Positions 8,368 through 16,315 of a DNA stretch of 55,643 nucleotides are shown piece by piece (the first letter of the stretch is position 1; each line of letters starts with the position of its first letter). A program made the position numbers and the translations under genes. Below the pieces are notes generated by a model, which had not been told where the DNA came from, searched no databases, and saw only the letters and a list, made by a program, of their open reading frames with translations. The DNA lies in the NCBI GenBank assembly GCA_958448635.1, contig CAUDEQ010000005.1, positions 1 through 55,643 of the forward strand, given 5' to 3'. Source of the stretch: an uncultured Bacillota bacterium. GTDB taxonomy: Bacteria > Bacillota > Clostridia > Peptostreptococcales > Anaerovoracaceae.

Positions 8368-9112
8368 TATAAGGAATTTGAAAATACTTTGCGTAGAGGA
8401 CGATGGGTTCGCATTGGAGGAAATGACATCATTCCTGAGAAAGCGTGTGGACAAGGTGTATTCCGCCGTAAACGGCGCAGACGGCATAGAACAGTATGAG
8501 ATATACAGACCTGATATAATAATCGCCGACATACTGATGCCGGAGATGGACGGAATCGAGATGATAAGGCGAATGAAGGAGGAAAGGCCGGGGCTCCACG
8601 TCATAATGGTCACCAGCGTCAATGCTCTTGACAAGGTGCTGGAATCGGTGGATATGGGCATCGACGGCTATATAATCAAACCGGTGGAGTTTTCGGAGCT
8701 TGAGAAAAAGCTGGTGAAGGTGGGCAGGCTGATAGCCGAGGAGAGAAAATTCAGGAGCGAAAGCCTTTTGCCTCCGGAGGAAAGAAAATCTGCGGAGGAC
8801 ACCATAAAAAAGGAATTCATCAAGGTGATGAAGGCATACATGGGCAAGGGCCCCAGGGAAACCATCGTCCATATGAGGGGAAATACCGTAAAGCTCACGA
8901 TCCTCGATTCGCTGACGGTGATGGAGGAAAATCAGCTGAAGGACATTAGAAACTTTGAGATGGTGAGGCAGAACAGAAGCATCGCCTACAGCGCAGTTTC
9001 CCGCAGCTTCTGCACCAGATTGTCGGAGATCCTGGGCGTGGATATGAAGTACGACAAGGTGGAGATAAACCTTAAAATGAAGCGTGATACAGTTACATTT
9101 GTTAAAAAGTAA
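8360..9112 (+). CDS. Response regulator with DUF2294-like C-terminal domain
   Basis: A 250-residue protein. Residues 1-125 are a receiver domain with the acidic pair in CVEDDG, phosphoacceptor Asp57 in IADILMPEMDG, and the conserved Lys in IIKPVEF. Instead of a DNA-binding domain, residues ~150-245 resemble DUF2294 (KAYMGKGPRETIVHMRG is close to that family's GKGP motif). Start ATG 8360 was chosen because AGAGGGA lies 7 bp upstream and the receiver begins there; the open frame extends further upstream without a ribosome site. Translation overlaps the kinase. Output is unknown: it is not a classical transcription factor, so protein-protein or membrane-linked output is possible. Confidence 0.85.
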   Translation: MDNIRNLKILCVEDDGFALEEMTSFLRKRVDKVYSAVNGADGIEQYEIYRPDIIIADILMPEMDGIEMIRRMKEERPGLHVIMVTSVNALDKVLESVDMGIDGYIIKPVEFSELEKKLVKVGRLIAEERKFRSESLLPPEERKSAEDTIKKEFIKVMKAYMGKGPRETIVHMRGNTVKLTILDSLTVMEENQLKDIRNFEMVRQNRSIAYSAVSRSFCTRLSEILGVDMKYDKVEINLKMKRDTVTFVKK

Positions 9113-9132
9113 CAAAAAAATAAAAAAAGTTG

Positions 9133-9161
9133 TTGACAACCAACAAAACAAGTGGTATTTT
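9133..9161 (+). promoter_or_regulatory. Promoter of trpB2 T-box transcript
   Basis: TTGACA at 9133-9138 and TATTTT at 9156-9161 are separated by exactly 17 bp. This is upstream of the T-box leader and downstream of the response regulator stop. Confidence 0.6.
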
Positions 9162-9199
9162 AATACCGTAAACAGAATAGTGAAACCGATGATTGAGAA

Positions 9200-9460
9200 T
9201 AGTAGGTTTGGGAGATGAACTTCACAGAGAGCCGCAGATGGTGAGATTGCGGCAGGGCAGCCCGGATTGAATGGACTTATGAGGGCAGGGAGAAAGGCGA
9301 CGATCGCTTAGTAATACCTGACGGGAGCTCCGCCTGTTACAAAGGGAGCACGTATCAACAGCTGTACGTGAAGATAAAAAAGGAGAATTCCTTTTTTGGG
9401 TGGCATAACATAACAAGAGCAATGCTTTTGTCCCGCAGCGGGATAAGAGCATTTTTTTTT
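9200..9460 (+). promoter_or_regulatory. Tryptophan T-box leader with terminator
   Basis: The AGAGAG-CCGC...GCGG distal Stem I pattern starts at 9226. It is followed by the specifier context GAATGGAC with the Trp codon TGG at 9272-9274. A T-box-like GGGTGGCA lies at 9398-9405. A terminator stem at 9422-9451 contains TTTTGTCCCGC/GCGGGATAA and ends in a run of T. Uncharged tRNA-Trp would stabilise the antiterminator and allow trpB2 expression. The GGGTGGCA sequence departs somewhat from the usual TGGTACCGCG, but the specifier codon and the downstream gene agree. Confidence 0.85.
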
Positions 9461-9533
9461 CGAAAATATACGGCGCAGTTATATCCACCTTTTCGTATCT
9501 CAATTACTCGGGGAAAAGGAAAGGAGAAAAACA

Positions 9534-10922
9534 ATGACTAAAATGACTAAGAAGGTACCGCACAGGATATATCTGACAGAGGATCAGATGCCAACGCATT
9601 ATTACAATCTGAGAGCCGACATGAAGGAGCTGCCTGACCCAATGCTGAATCCGGCAACGGGAAAGCCGGTGACGCTTGAGGATCTGACGCCTGTTTTCTG
9701 TGAGGAGCTGGCAAAGCAGGAGCTGGACAACGAGACGACATACATCGAGATACCTGAAGAGGTAAGAGATTTTTACAGCATATATCGTCCGTCTCCTCTC
9801 TGCAGAGCCTACAATCTGGAAAAGGCACTGGGAACTCCTGCCAAGATATACTATAAGTTTGAGGGCAACAACACGTCGGGAAGCCACAAGCTGAACTCGG
9901 CGGTAGCTCAGGCATACTACGCCAAGCAGCAGGGTCTCAAGGGACTGACGACTGAAACAGGTGCAGGTCAGTGGGGTACAGCTCTGGCAGAAGCCTGCTC
10001 ATACTTCGGTATTCCTCTTGAGGTATATATGGTAAAGGTTTCATTCCAGCAGAAGCCGTTCAGAAAGAGCATAATCGAAACCTTTGACGGAAGCGTGTAC
10101 GCTTCACCGAGCGACCGTACAGAGGCGGGAAGAAAGATACTGGCCGAAGATCCGGACAACAGCGGAAGCCTCGGCTGCGCCATTTCCGAGGCCGTTGAAA
10201 GGGCAGTCACCAACGATGGATACAGATATGTGCTGGGCTCAGTACTCAACCAGGTGCTTCTCCATCAGTCCATCATAGGTCTTGAGACGGAGACGGCAAT
10301 GCAGCAGATCGACGAATATCCTGATATCGTCATAGGCTGTGCGGGAGGCGGTTCCAACCTGGGAGGACTCATCGCACCGTTCATGAGAGATAAGATTCAG
10401 GGAAAGACGGATACGCGGTTCATCGCAGTTGAGCCGAAGTCATGTCCGTCATTTACAAGAGGGGTTTATAAATACGATTATTGCGACACGGGAAAGATAA
10501 CGCCTATGGCGAGAATGTACACCTTGGGCTGCACCTTCAAGCCATCTGCAAATCACGCCGGCGGACTGAGATATCACGGCATGTCACCTGTACTTTCCAA
10601 GCTCTATCACGATGGATATATGGAGGCAATGGCAGTTGAACAGACCAAGGTATTCGAAGCGGCAACATTGTTTGCAAAGCACGAGACGATACTGCCGGCT
10701 CCCGAATCGGCTCACGCCATCCTGGGCGCCATCGAGGAAGCTCTCAAATGCAAGGAAACAGGCGAGGAGAAGACCATATTGTTCGGCCTGACGGGAACAG
10801 GATATTTCGATATGACAGCATACTCCAGCTTCAACGAAGGCAAAATGAGCGACTACATCCCAACCGACGAAGATCTGAAGCCATCGATGGACGCCATTCC
10901 TGAAATCCCCGGGATTCAGTAG
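9534..10922 (+). CDS. trpB2: Tryptophan synthase beta chain, TrpB2 type
   Basis: A 462-residue PLP enzyme of the long TrpB2 branch, joining indole and serine (possibly O-phosphoserine) to make tryptophan. The PLP lysine is in SGSHKLNSA (Lys119), the catalytic Glu141 in TTETGAGQWG, and the phosphate-binding loop is GCAGGGSNLGG. The ATG follows AAAGGAG. No trpA or other trp gene is adjacent, fitting the indole-salvage role often proposed for TrpB2. It is controlled by the tryptophan T-box immediately upstream and ends before a bidirectional terminator shared with the opposing ANTAR gene. Confidence 0.95.
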   Translation: MTKMTKKVPHRIYLTEDQMPTHYYNLRADMKELPDPMLNPATGKPVTLEDLTPVFCEELAKQELDNETTYIEIPEEVRDFYSIYRPSPLCRAYNLEKALGTPAKIYYKFEGNNTSGSHKLNSAVAQAYYAKQQGLKGLTTETGAGQWGTALAEACSYFGIPLEVYMVKVSFQQKPFRKSIIETFDGSVYASPSDRTEAGRKILAEDPDNSGSLGCAISEAVERAVTNDGYRYVLGSVLNQVLLHQSIIGLETETAMQQIDEYPDIVIGCAGGGSNLGGLIAPFMRDKIQGKTDTRFIAVEPKSCPSFTRGVYKYDYCDTGKITPMARMYTLGCTFKPSANHAGGLRYHGMSPVLSKLYHDGYMEAMAVEQTKVFEAATLFAKHETILPAPESAHAILGAIEEALKCKETGEEKTILFGLTGTGYFDMTAYSSFNEGKMSDYIPTDEDLKPSMDAIPEIPGIQ

Positions 10923-10986
10923 GATGGCGAAGTGACGGCAGGATAAGACAGCAAATGCCGGAAGTACGGATTACGTTGATATAAAA

Positions 10987-11026
10987 AAAGGACCGCTTCA
11001 CATATGCAGCGGTCCTTTTGCTGTTG
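10987..11026. terminator. Bidirectional terminator
   Basis: AAAAGGACCGCT (10987-10998) pairs with AGCGGTCCTTTT (11008-11019). It lies between the convergent trpB2 and ANTAR regulator genes and has T runs on both strands. Confidence 0.85.
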
Positions 11027-11081
11027 GCCAGAATGTCGTCTCGGCGACGGTTCCGATACCGGCTTGATGCCGGCTCTGTCG

Positions 11082-11669
11082 TCAGCCCGAATACTTGTCT
11101 ATTATCTCATAAGCCAGCTGCCTTCTGGATATGCACCTGTTCATGGATGTCTTCTCTATGAATCTGTGGGCATCAGGCTCGCTGAGGTTCTCGTGGCTGA
11201 TGAGTATCCATTTGGCTCTGTTCACAAGACGGATCTCCTCCATCTTCTGCTCGATGGAGGTTGTTTTCTTTTCAAACTGTCTGAGCCTTTCGCGGGAGCT
11301 TACCATCCACGACAGTGCCCTTTCCATTACGGCTCTGGATACAGGCTTTGCCAGAGTGAAGATGCCGTGGGGCGCCACGATATTGTATATTTCATCGTGG
11401 ATGTCGCCTTTTGCCATCAGAAGCACCACGGTGTTGCCTGAAGCGCATGCGTTTATGGCGAATCGAAGACCCTGATCGTCGTGGACAGGGGAATTGATGA
11501 TGATGAAATCGTATGCCCTGCCGGCTGCCGCGCGCTTTGCAGCGCTTATATCGGAAGCGTAATGTATCGTATCGCACGGAAACTCAGGCAGCAGAGACGT
11601 CAGAGCCGTGTTGAATGCATCCGATGAAGATACTATAAGCATGCTGTAAGCACGCTCCTTGAGACTCAT
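11082..11669 (-). CDS. ANTAR-domain antitermination regulator (NitR-like)
   Basis: A 195-residue regulator. The first ~120 residues resemble a receiver domain but lack a clear phosphoacceptor aspartate; the expected loop reads FIIINSPVHD. The last ~60 residues match ANTAR (VNRAKWILISHENLSEPDAH), an RNA-binding module that blocks terminators. The start was placed at MSLKER because AAGGAGGG precedes it; a longer frame reaches 11780. It lies about 150 bp downstream of glnA on the same strand, an arrangement known from clostridial glnA-nitR, where it is linked to nitrogen control. I did not identify a paired-hexaloop target upstream of glnA. Confidence 0.82.
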   Translation of the reverse strand: MSLKERAYSMLIVSSSDAFNTALTSLLPEFPCDTIHYASDISAAKRAAAGRAYDFIIINSPVHDDQGLRFAINACASGNTVVLLMAKGDIHDEIYNIVAPHGIFTLAKPVSRAVMERALSWMVSSRERLRQFEKKTTSIEQKMEEIRLVNRAKWILISHENLSEPDAHRFIEKTSMNRCISRRQLAYEIIDKYSG

Positions 11670-11820
11670 CTGCAACCCTCCTTTCCAAGGCTTAGCGCCC
11701 TTTAAGCGCCGAATGTGCGGCGAATCTGCCGCTGAACGATAAACGATAGATAAACGATAGATGGTATAACGACGTGGCATGCGGCTTTGATGGTGTGACG
11801 GCGTGTGCCGAAGCCTGCAT

Positions 11821-13032
11821 TTATCTGCCGCAGTAGAGCTTCAGTATATCCTCCGGAATATACTCCCTTATGAATTCGCTTTCATATGCAAAGGTGCGGG
11901 CAGCGTCGAGGTCAGCCGGAAGTTTTCTGTAGTCTGCCAGCTCTTCGCCGGAAGCTGTGTAGAAATTCAGAGAAGCTGCAGGCGGCAGCTCAAGTCCGTT
12001 TCGTATACCGTGAAGTCCTGCGTATATCATCAGCGCAAATGCAAGATAAGGGTTAGCGGCAGGGTCCGGCGAGCGAAGCTCGGCTCTCCTGTATTCGCCC
12101 TCGGCGGCAGGGATGCGTATCAGCTGCGATCTGTTGCCGCCGGACCATGAGATGAAGCCGGGAGCCTTGTCGCTGCCGAATCTGATGTATGATCTTTCGT
12201 CCGGGTTGAGAAATACCGTCATATCCTCTATCTTTTCCAGTATTCCCGCTATCATATGATCCATTTCGGCTGAATCGTCGCTGGATTTTACGGATATGTT
12301 TATATGAAATCCGCTGCCCGGCTGATTGTCCAGAGGCTTTGGACCGAAATCGGCGTAGAGCCCGTTTCTGTGGGCAACCGTTTTGACGATGCTCTGGAAT
12401 GTCATGGAATTGTCAGCAGCCGTCAGAGGATCGGAATATCTGAAATCTATTTCGTTCTGACCGGGACCCATCTCGTGGTGGGAGCTTTCGGGCTGTATGC
12501 CCATCTGCTCCAGCGTCAGGCAGACCTCACGTCGTATGTTGTCGCATCTGTCCTCAGGTGCGGCGTCCATGTATCCGGCGTTGTCGTAGGGAATCTTTGT
12601 GGGAGCGCCGTTTTCGTCCAGCTCGAAGAGGTAGAACTCCTGCTCTGAGCCGAAGGAAAAGTAAAGCCCCGCAGATTCAGCTTCGTGTACAGCCTGCTTG
12701 AGAAGGCTTCGGGTGTCGCATTTGAAAGGCGTTCCGTCAGGATAGAAAACGCTGCAGAACATGCGGACGATGCGTCCGTGTTCAGGACGCCATGGGAGCA
12801 TCGTGAGAGTGTCGGCATCAGGGTAGAGCAGAAGATCGGAGCGTGATTCGTCTCCGAAGCCCGTTATGCCTGAAGCGTCGATGGCTATTCCGTGGTCAAA
12901 GGCACGTGAAAGCTCGTCAGGCATGATGGAAATACTTTTCTGTATGCCGAATACATCGCAAAAGGTGAGGCGTATGAATTTGATGTCCTCCTCCTGCACA
13001 AACTGTATTACTTCCTGTTTTGAATATTTCAT
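11821..13032 (-). CDS. glnA: Glutamine synthetase (short GSI type)
   Basis: A 403-residue enzyme that forms glutamine from glutamate, ammonia and ATP. Recognisable elements are the N-terminal beta-grasp (IRLTFCDVFGIQKSI), SEQEFYLFELD, the glutamate-binding GSGFHINIS, WSGGNRSQLIRIPA and RRAELRSPDPAANPY. It is about 40 residues shorter than typical GSI-alpha (~443), mostly through trimmed loops in the catalytic half; the active-site strands appear intact. An adenylylation-loop tyrosine is not evident. It is divergent from the purA nucleotide cluster and precedes the ANTAR gene, consistent with a nitrogen-assimilation locus. Confidence 0.9.
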   Translation of the reverse strand: MKYSKQEVIQFVQEEDIKFIRLTFCDVFGIQKSISIMPDELSRAFDHGIAIDASGITGFGDESRSDLLLYPDADTLTMLPWRPEHGRIVRMFCSVFYPDGTPFKCDTRSLLKQAVHEAESAGLYFSFGSEQEFYLFELDENGAPTKIPYDNAGYMDAAPEDRCDNIRREVCLTLEQMGIQPESSHHEMGPGQNEIDFRYSDPLTAADNSMTFQSIVKTVAHRNGLYADFGPKPLDNQPGSGFHINISVKSSDDSAEMDHMIAGILEKIEDMTVFLNPDERSYIRFGSDKAPGFISWSGGNRSQLIRIPAAEGEYRRAELRSPDPAANPYLAFALMIYAGLHGIRNGLELPPAASLNFYTASGEELADYRKLPADLDAARTFAYESEFIREYIPEDILKLYCGR

Positions 13033-13192
13033 GATCCTACCTGCTTTCTGTATTCAACTTTTCCCCTATACAGGGAATATAAGCTCAAGTTGCATAAGCT
13101 CTCGTTGCATAAGATTATATACTATATAATATATCCCTTTGAACAAATTAGCAATAATTTAGCCGTAAACGCCATAAAAAATGAGAAAACAG

Positions 13193-13221
13193 TTGAAATA
13201 TTTCTCTAAAGGGTATATTAT
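13193..13221 (+). promoter_or_regulatory. Promoter of the purA transcript
   Basis: TTGAAA (13193-13198) and TATTAT (13216-13221) with a 17-bp spacer. It predicts a transcript start near 13228 and a leader of about 370 nt before purA. Confidence 0.55.
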
Positions 13222-13227
13222 AGTTCA

Positions 13228-13597
13228 GTAAAGGCAAAGGCGTCTTTAATGTTTACACGTTAAAGGTCCCTTTGTCTTTATTATTGAGTATGAAATCTCG
13301 CCGGAGCGATGCGGGCGTGGTTTCATCTGTCCCTCTGGCTGCCGGAGGCAGCGATTGTGCTAAGAGGAATTTTTGATTTTTGCCGACTGTCCTTTTATCG
13401 GGAAGCGGCGATGAAGCGGGTTCTGACATTTCCCGCTTCACAATTCTCCTAAAACGTGATGGGCGGCTTTGCTCATCATCGGATATTGGCCTCTGCCGCC
13501 GCAAGGCAGCGGAGGATTGATATATATTAAAGGTGGCTTTCTGCCGGATATGTTCGGCAGGCCATATGATCTACGAAATAATTAACGGAGGCTTGAT
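13228..13597 (+). promoter_or_regulatory. Long structured leader upstream of purA
   Basis: About 370 nt without a convincing gene but with successive hairpins. A long hairpin at about 13230-13282 pairs AAAGGCAAAGG with CCTTTGTCTTT and, inside it, CTTTAA with TTAAAG. A second pairs ATGAAAT with GTTTCAT (about 13290-13331). A third pairs CTGCC with GGCAG near 13343. A fourth pairs CCTCTGCCGCC with GGCAGCGGAGG (about 13491-13515). This does not resemble the purine riboswitch. It may be an attenuator, a riboswitch of unknown class, or a separate RNA such as 6S. Confidence 0.45.
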
Positions 13598-14884
13598 ATG
13601 TCAAATTGTGTGATAGTTGGTATCAACTGGGGAGATGAGGGAAAGGGAAGGATGGTCGACCTTCTTACCGAGGACTACGATGTGGTGGTTCGTTATCAGG
13701 GAGGAGGCAATGCCGGTCATACCGTGATAAATGAGCACGGCAAATTTGCCCTCCATCTGCTGCCGTCGGGCATATTCAGAAAGGGAGTCGTGAACATTCT
13801 GGGAAACGGCGTTGCCCTGGACCCTGAAAGCCTGTGGAAGGAAATTCAGGAGGTAAAGGAGAAGGGAGTGTCAATCACCCCTGACAACCTGAAGATAAGC
13901 GACCGTGCCTCACTGCTCTTTCCATGGCACAGGAACCTGGATGAGCTGGAGGAGCAGAGACTCAGGGACAAGAAGTACGGCTCAACGAAGCAGGGAATAG
14001 CGCCTTTCTATTCAGACAAGCACCAGAAGAAGACTGTGCTGGCGGGAGAGCTGTTTTACCCTGAAAAGCTGAAGGCCCACATCAGAGACATAATGGAATG
14101 GAAGAACCTGACTCTCAGCGGCGTGTATGATGCAGAGCCGTATACAGAGGAGGATATCCATAAATGGGTGGATGAATTCTGCGAGAAGATCAAGCCTTAT
14201 ATATGCGATACGGGGCTTTTCCTCAAGGAAGCACAGCAGAAGGGAAAGAAGATATTGTTCGAAGCCCAGCTGGGAGCACTGAGAGATCTCGATTACGGCA
14301 TATATCCGTACACGACATCATCCAACACCACTGCTGCATACGCACCTATCGGCTCAGGGCTGCCTTCAGCCAGACTGACGGATGTGATAGGCGTGGTCAA
14401 AGCATATTCCACATGTGTCGGAGAGGGGCCTTTTGTATGTGAGATGTTCGGCGAGGCTGCGGAAAAGCTCAGAGAGGCCGGCTTCGAATACGGCGCCAAG
14501 ACGGGAAGGCCCAGGAGAGTTGGTCCTCTCGATATAGTTGCCACCAGATACGGCGTCGAGGTTCAGGGAGCCACCGAGATAGCGCTGACCAAACTGGACG
14601 TACTCAGCTATCTCGACAGGATACCTGTATGCACTCATTATGTGGTGGACGGTCAGCTTACGGACAGATTCCCGTTCCCGTCGGCTCTTGACGATGCCGA
14701 GCCGGTGGTGGAATATCTGGACGGCTGGAAGACCGATATATCGGGAATAAGCGAGTGGAGCAAGCTGCCTGAGGCCGCCAGAAGCTACGTGGAATTCGTC
14801 GAAAAATCCATAGGATGTCCGATAACATACGTTTCGGTGGGTCCGGAGCGTGACAGCATTATCTACAGAAGTAAGGAGAAATAG
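13598..14884 (+). CDS. purA: Adenylosuccinate synthetase
   Basis: A 428-residue GTP-dependent enzyme joining IMP and aspartate in AMP synthesis. The P-loop-like N-terminus is GINWGDEGKG, followed by GGGNAGHTV, STKQGIAP and KTGRPRRVGPLD. The usual YTTRVGxGPFPTE stretch reads YSTCVGEGPFVCE, replacing an Arg by Cys, so this is a divergent PurA branch; family assignment is still secure by length and motif order. ACGGAGG precedes the ATG. First gene of the cluster purA-purB-guaA-pyrG-asnA-carA, probably driven from the leader at 13228. Confidence 0.93.
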   Translation: MSNCVIVGINWGDEGKGRMVDLLTEDYDVVVRYQGGGNAGHTVINEHGKFALHLLPSGIFRKGVVNILGNGVALDPESLWKEIQEVKEKGVSITPDNLKISDRASLLFPWHRNLDELEEQRLRDKKYGSTKQGIAPFYSDKHQKKTVLAGELFYPEKLKAHIRDIMEWKNLTLSGVYDAEPYTEEDIHKWVDEFCEKIKPYICDTGLFLKEAQQKGKKILFEAQLGALRDLDYGIYPYTTSSNTTAAYAPIGSGLPSARLTDVIGVVKAYSTCVGEGPFVCEMFGEAAEKLREAGFEYGAKTGRPRRVGPLDIVATRYGVEVQGATEIALTKLDVLSYLDRIPVCTHYVVDGQLTDRFPFPSALDDAEPVVEYLDGWKTDISGISEWSKLPEAARSYVEFVEKSIGCPITYVSVGPERDSIIYRSKEK

Positions 14885-14886
14885 AT

Positions 14887-16302
14887 ATGACAAACAGATA
14901 TGAATCGCCACTGTCCACAAGATATGCATCAGAATACATGCTGGGGCTTTTTTCACAGGATACGAGATACAGAACATGGCGTAAGCTGTGGGTATCTCTG
15001 GCAAGGGCTGAGATGAAGCTGGGTCTTCCGATAACGGAGGAGCAGGTCAGCGAGCTTGAGGCCCATATTGAAGATATAGATTACGAATGTGTAAAGCAGC
15101 GTGAAAAAGAAGTAAGGCACGACGTAATGGCGCATATATACGCTTACTCGAAGGTTGCGCCGTCGGCAGCGGGAGTGATACATCTGGGAGCCACCAGCTG
15201 CTACGTTACAGACAATGCCGATATGGTGATTTACAGAGACGGCCTCAGATACATAAGAGGCGAGCTTCTCAAGGTCATCGCCAATCTGGCTGACTTTTCC
15301 ATGGAGTACAAGGATATGCCTACTCTGGGATATACGCATTATCAGCCGGCACAGCTGGTGACGGTGGGAAAGAGAGCCACGCTTTGGATGCAGGATCTGG
15401 TGGCCGATCTGGAGGAGCTTGATTTCGTACTGGAAAACCTCAAGTTCCTGGGCTGCAGAGGCACCACAGGCACGGAGGCCAGCTTCATGGAGCTCTTCGA
15501 GGGCGACACGAAGAAGATAGATGAAATGAACAGGATGATATGTGAGGATTTCGGATTTAACGCATATTTCGATGTCTGCGGACAGACTTATCCGAGAAAG
15601 ACCGACAGCAGAATCCTGAACTGCCTGTCTGCCATAGCGCAGAGCTGCTACCGAATGGCCAACGACATCAGACTGCTGCAGCATGACAGACAGATAGAAG
15701 AGCCATTTGAGAAGGACCAGATAGGCTCGTCTGCCATGGCATACAAGAGAAACCCTATGAGAAGCGAGAGGATATGCTCACTGGCACGTTATCTGATGGC
15801 GGATGCCGCCAATGCAGCGGCGACAGCCTCAGTTCAGTGGATGGAAAGAACGCTGGACGATTCTGCCAACAGGCGTATTTCCATGCCTGAGGGCTTCCTC
15901 TGCGCCGATGCGGTGCTGAGACTTGCTCAGAACGTGACGGAAAAGCTTCACGTCAACGATAAGATAATAGAAAGCACGGTGGCTGAATACCTGCCGTTCA
16001 TTGCGACGGAAAACCTCATGATGGAAGCTGTAAAGCGTGGAGGAGACCGTCAGGAGGTCCACGAGATCATCAGAAAATGCTCGATGGAGGCCACTAAAAA
16101 GATGAAGAACGGGGAAAAGTGCGATCTGCCGGCAAGACTTGCAGCCGAGGAGGCCTTCGGCATGAGCGAGCAGGAGATCGACGAGCTTCTCAGACCTGAG
16201 CTTTATACAGGCCGCTGCGGAGAGCAGGTTGCGGCATATGTCGATAAGATAAAGCCTCTGCTGACAGAGGTTTCGAGACAGACTGCAAGTATAGATGTGT
16301 AG
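14887..16302 (+). CDS. purB: Adenylosuccinate lyase
   Basis: A 471-residue fumarase/aspartase-superfamily enzyme cleaving adenylosuccinate and SAICAR. The signature SSAMAYKRNPMRSE near residue 280 contains the catalytic serine loop. HLGATSCYVTDNAD and TLGYTHYQPAQLVT carry the active-site histidines. The size and SAMAYKRNP form match the longer, eukaryote-like PurB branch. It starts two bases after the purA stop, with AAGGAG at the purA end as ribosome site. Works directly after PurA in AMP synthesis. Confidence 0.95.
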   Translation: MTNRYESPLSTRYASEYMLGLFSQDTRYRTWRKLWVSLARAEMKLGLPITEEQVSELEAHIEDIDYECVKQREKEVRHDVMAHIYAYSKVAPSAAGVIHLGATSCYVTDNADMVIYRDGLRYIRGELLKVIANLADFSMEYKDMPTLGYTHYQPAQLVTVGKRATLWMQDLVADLEELDFVLENLKFLGCRGTTGTEASFMELFEGDTKKIDEMNRMICEDFGFNAYFDVCGQTYPRKTDSRILNCLSAIAQSCYRMANDIRLLQHDRQIEEPFEKDQIGSSAMAYKRNPMRSERICSLARYLMADAANAAATASVQWMERTLDDSANRRISMPEGFLCADAVLRLAQNVTEKLHVNDKIIESTVAEYLPFIATENLMMEAVKRGGDRQEVHEIIRKCSMEATKKMKNGEKCDLPARLAAEEAFGMSEQEIDELLRPELYTGRCGEQVAAYVDKIKPLLTEVSRQTASIDV

Positions 16303-16315
16303 CTTGGAGGAAGAA

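Noticed and set aside
7231..8661. 476-residue open frame on the minus strand
   Set aside because: It is a shadow of the histidine kinase and response-regulator genes; the plus-strand products have complete domain motifs.
13033..13192. ANTAR-type dual hexaloop target upstream of glnA
   Set aside because: A CCC-TGTATA-GGG hairpin exists on the minus strand, but the loop lacks the required A1/G4 pattern and no second hairpin was found.
13253..13504. 83-residue minus-strand frame in the purA leader
   Set aside because: It is explained by GC-rich hairpins; no ribosome site or similarity.
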